Shown here one piece after another: positions 14,490-17,048 of a DNA stretch of 17,048 bases (the stretch's first letter is position 1; the number at the start of each line of letters is the position of its first letter). This stretch comes from an uncultured Bacteroidia bacterium (GTDB lineage Bacteria > Bacteroidota > Bacteroidia > Bacteroidales > UBA932), in the NCBI GenBank assembly GCA_902766985.1, contig CACXFP010000162.1, forward strand, positions 1 through 17,048. Direction: 5' to 3'. The position numbers were made by a program, and so were the translations under genes. The notes beneath the pieces are model-generated. The model saw only the letters and a program-made list of their open reading frames with translations. It was not told the DNA's origin and ran no database searches.

Positions 14490-15860
14490 ATGGCAATATT
14501 TGATTTGGCAATTATCGGCGGTGGCCCTGCGGGATACATGGCGGCCGAACATGCAGGAAAAGAAGGACTCAATGTGGTCCTGTTCGAGAAAAGGGCTCTT
14601 GGCGGCGTATGCCTCAATGAAGGCTGCATTCCTACTAAGACCCTGCTCTACAGCGCCAAGATATATAATTATGGTAAGACAGGAAGCCATTACGGGGTGT
14701 ACTGCGATAATCCGTCCGTCAAATACGACGAAATAGTCGCCCGCAAGGACAAGGTCGTCAAGAAACTCGTTTCGGGAGTCGGCTATTCCATGAAAACCAG
14801 CAAGGTGAATGTCGTTCCTGCCGAGGCCTTTATCGAAGGCAGGGGGGCAGACGGAATTACGGTCACCGCGGCAGGGGAGAGATATACTGCCCGCAACCTC
14901 CTGATCGCCACAGGGTCGGAAGCTCTCGTCCCTCCGTTCCCCGGACTGAAGGAAGCAGGAGACGTGATAGTTACCAACCGTGAGATTCTTTCCCTTACAG
15001 AACAGCCCAAGGAACTGGTAGTCATCGGAGGCGGTGTTATCGGAAGCGAATTCGCCGCTTTCTACAACACCATAGGCACCAAGGTTACGGTCATCGAAAT
15101 GATGCCGAAGATCCTCGGGCCTCTCGACAATGAAATCAGTTCCGCCCTCCAGAAGATCTACACCAAGAGGGGAGTCGACTTCCGTCTTGGATGCAAGGTT
15201 ACCGCCATCGAAGGCAACAGCGTCGTGTATGAGGACAAGGAAGGCAAGGTGCAGAAAGTCTCCGGGGACAAGATTCTCGTTTCCATCGGAAGGCGTTCCA
15301 ATATCAAAGGCATCGGCCTGGAGAATCTCGGCGTCGAGGCTGAGAGGGGAATCAAGGCTGACGACCGCATGAAGACGAATATTCCCAACGTCTATGTGGC
15401 CGGAGATTGCGTGGGAGGAACCCCCATGCTCGCCCATGTCGCATACCGCGAGGGCGTAGTCGCCGTCAACAACATACTTGGCCGTGAGGACCATATGCGT
15501 TATGACGCTGTTCCGAGCGTTGTCTATACCAATCCCGAGGTAGCCGGAGTCGGCCTTACCGAAGAGCAGGCCAAGGCTTCCGGCAAGGATTATGAGGTCG
15601 TCAAACTCCCGATGACATTCGCCGGCCGTTATGTGGCTGAAAACGAGGGTACCGATCCCAGCCTCTGCAAGGTCATCGTCGGAAAGAGATACCATGAGGT
15701 CCTCGGTGTCCACATGCTCGGAAATCCTTCATCTGAAATCATATATGGCGCATGCCTTGCCATAGAGTCCGAAATGACACTGGAACAGCTCCAGGAGGTC
15801 ATCTTCCCTCATCCTACAGTCTCTGAGATCATCAGGGAGGCTGCCTTCCAGGTCAAATAG
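14490..15860 (+). CDS. lpdA: Dihydrolipoyl dehydrogenase (E3)
   Basis: This 456-residue flavoprotein reoxidises the dihydrolipoyl arm of E2 and passes electrons through FAD to NAD. The FAD-binding motif GGGPAG is at residues 10-15. The redox-active disulfide is in GGVCLNEGCIPTK (Cys41 and Cys46). The NAD-binding fold begins VVIGGGVIGSEFAAF (GGGVIG at 180-185). The second FAD contact is NVYVAGDCVGG (Asp306). The catalytic pair in the dimerisation domain is HPTVSE (His441, Glu446). Length and all motifs are normal. It lies between E2 and E1, 25 bases before the E1 start, so it is dedicated at least in part to this complex; it could also serve a glycine cleavage system elsewhere. No Shine-Dalgarno site precedes the ATG, only A/T-rich sequence. 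Confidence 0.98.
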   Translation: MAIFDLAIIGGGPAGYMAAEHAGKEGLNVVLFEKRALGGVCLNEGCIPTKTLLYSAKIYNYGKTGSHYGVYCDNPSVKYDEIVARKDKVVKKLVSGVGYSMKTSKVNVVPAEAFIEGRGADGITVTAAGERYTARNLLIATGSEALVPPFPGLKEAGDVIVTNREILSLTEQPKELVVIGGGVIGSEFAAFYNTIGTKVTVIEMMPKILGPLDNEISSALQKIYTKRGVDFRLGCKVTAIEGNSVVYEDKEGKVQKVSGDKILVSIGRRSNIKGIGLENLGVEAERGIKADDRMKTNIPNVYVAGDCVGGTPMLAHVAYREGVVAVNNILGREDHMRYDAVPSVVYTNPEVAGVGLTEEQAKASGKDYEVVKLPMTFAGRYVAENEGTDPSLCKVIVGKRYHEVLGVHMLGNPSSEIIYGACLAIESEMTLEQLQEVIFPHPTVSEIIREAAFQVK

Positions 15861-15885
15861 ATAAGATAACAGAAACAATTATACC

Positions 15886-17048
15886 ATGCCTAAATCAATT
15901 TACGTCGATCCCAAGAAAACCCTTTATCCCGAGGAGCATGAGATAAAGATTGCCCCCATTCCCGTGATGCAGTACAAAAAGACTGTAAAAGAGGAACTGG
16001 CCGAGGGTAATTTCACTAAGGAAGATCTCCTTCACATCTACCGCGACATGGCGGTGATCAGGGAGTTCGAGACAATGCTCAATCTTGTCAAGACCACCGG
16101 AGGATACAACGGAGTGGCCTACAACAATCCCGGTCCCGCCCATCTTTCGGCCGGACAGGAGGCTGCGGCGGTAGGAATGGCCTACGCCCTCGATACCGAT
16201 GACTTTATTTTCGGCTCGCACCGCTCCCACGGCGAAATCCTCGCCAAGGGTCTCCGTTCCATCGAGATACTTCCGGAAGATGAGCTCATGAAAATCATGG
16301 AGGAATTCTGGGACGGGGCGACCCTTGCCGTTGCCAGGAAAGGCTATGACGGCAAGGATGTGAAGGAACTCGCCCGCCATTTCCTCCTTTACGGAGCCAT
16401 GGCCGAGATCTTCGCCCGTACGACCGGTTTCAACAAGGGGCTGGGAGGCAGCATGCACGCCTTCTTCACACCCTTCGGTATCTATCCCAACAACGCCATC
16501 GTCGGCGGATCCGGCTCAATCGCAGTGGGCGCAGCCCTCTACAAGAAGGTCAACCGCAAGAAAGGTATCGTGGTGGCCAACCTGGGAGACGGTTCCTATG
16601 CCCGCGGTCCTGTGCTGGAAGGCATGACCTTCGCGACCATGGATCAGTTCAAGACCATGTGGGAAGGTGACATGAAGGGAGGTCTTCCCGTCCTCTTCAA
16701 TGTCATGGACAACCAATACGCTATGGGCGGCCAGCCCAACGGCGAGACTGCCGGATACAAGTTCCAGGCACGTCTGGGAGCCGGATTCAACCCCGAGAAC
16801 ATGCATGCCGAAAGGGTTGACGGCTATGATCCCCTTGCCGTCATCGACGCCATGCGCCGCAAGAAGGCCCTTCTCGAGGCTAAGGAAGGTCCCGCCCTTC
16901 TTGATATCGTCACTTACCGTTACGGCGGACATTCTCCCAGCGACCAGTCCTCTTACAGGACCAAGGAAGAGATTGCCGCGTGGGAGCAGGAAGACAGCAT
17001 CGTGGCTTTCGGCAAGAAGCTCATAGAGGCCGGGGTCTGCGACCAGGC
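15886..17048 (+). CDS. 2-oxo-acid dehydrogenase E1 component, alpha-type thiamine diphosphate domain (3' partial)
   Basis: The frame is open from the ATG at 15886 to the window edge: 387 whole codons and no stop. E1 decarboxylates the 2-oxo acid on thiamine diphosphate and acylates the lipoyl arm of E2. E1 alpha features are GPAHLSAGQEAAAVGMAYAL, FIFGSHRSHGE (106-117), NKGLGGSMHAFF (Gly187, Gly188), the cofactor motif start NLGDGSY (GDG at 234-236) and end DNQYAMGG (Asn276), and YGGHSPSDQSSYRTKEE, the usual loop. Two stretches are longer than in ordinary E1 alpha: about 40 extra residues between HRSHG and GGSMH, and about 12 extra between GDG and DNQ. In Bacteroidota alpha and beta domains are often fused in one long E1, so the beta half may follow beyond the edge; this cannot be seen here. 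Substrate (pyruvate, branched-chain oxo acid or acetoin) is open. Confidence 0.92.
   Translation, partial: MPKSIYVDPKKTLYPEEHEIKIAPIPVMQYKKTVKEELAEGNFTKEDLLHIYRDMAVIREFETMLNLVKTTGGYNGVAYNNPGPAHLSAGQEAAAVGMAYALDTDDFIFGSHRSHGEILAKGLRSIEILPEDELMKIMEEFWDGATLAVARKGYDGKDVKELARHFLLYGAMAEIFARTTGFNKGLGGSMHAFFTPFGIYPNNAIVGGSGSIAVGAALYKKVNRKKGIVVANLGDGSYARGPVLEGMTFATMDQFKTMWEGDMKGGLPVLFNVMDNQYAMGGQPNGETAGYKFQARLGAGFNPENMHAERVDGYDPLAVIDAMRRKKALLEAKEGPALLDIVTYRYGGHSPSDQSSYRTKEEIAAWEQEDSIVAFGKKLIEAGVCDQ

Noticed and set aside
14475..15713. A 412-codon open frame on the minus strand across almost the whole lpdA gene
   Set aside because: The + strand protein has every motif of dihydrolipoyl dehydrogenase. 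The antisense frame stays open because the gene uses few TTA, CTA and TCA codons, and its translation resembles no family I know.

Overview
The window looks like a chromosomal segment of a moderately GC-rich member of the Bacteroidota, probably order Bacteroidales. Three things point there: a DUF4290 protein, a family I know almost only from this phylum; promoter elements of the TAnnTTTG type used by the Bacteroidota primary sigma factor; and start codons preceded by A/T-rich sequence instead of a clear Shine-Dalgarno site. I cannot name genus or species. All ten genes are on the + strand and tightly packed. The largest gap is 161 bases. I see no tRNA, rRNA, CRISPR array, insertion sequence or prophage gene.

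Region 1 (1-4652) is a double-strand-break repair pair: the C-terminal half of an AddB-like nuclease with an iron-sulfur cysteine set, overlapping a complete AddA-like helicase-nuclease. Region 2 (4666-7782) is a DUF4290 protein followed 9 bases later by the DNA translocase FtsK. The DUF4290 protein seems to be built from two copies of one helical unit.

Region 3 (7806-12975) is a likely carbohydrate operon: an exported GH38 alpha-mannosidase, a DUF4432 aldose-epimerase-fold protein with no signal peptide, and a Gfo/Idh/MocA oxidoreductase with a twin-arginine signal. The genes abut or overlap, which suggests joint action on mannosides or sugars released from them. This is the part most likely to hold undescribed biochemistry. 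It ends in two hairpins, the second followed by a T tract.

Region 4 (13072-17048) starts at the best promoter in the window and encodes a 2-oxo-acid dehydrogenase complex in the order E2, E3, E1. The E2 has a possible second, degenerate E3-binding domain. The E1 runs off the right edge and has two insertions relative to ordinary E1 alpha subunits as I remember them, one inside the thiamine diphosphate motif.

Most of the window is housekeeping. I found no clear new defence or mobile system. The points most worth following are the sugar operon, the unusual E1/E2 architecture and the duplicated DUF4290 fold.
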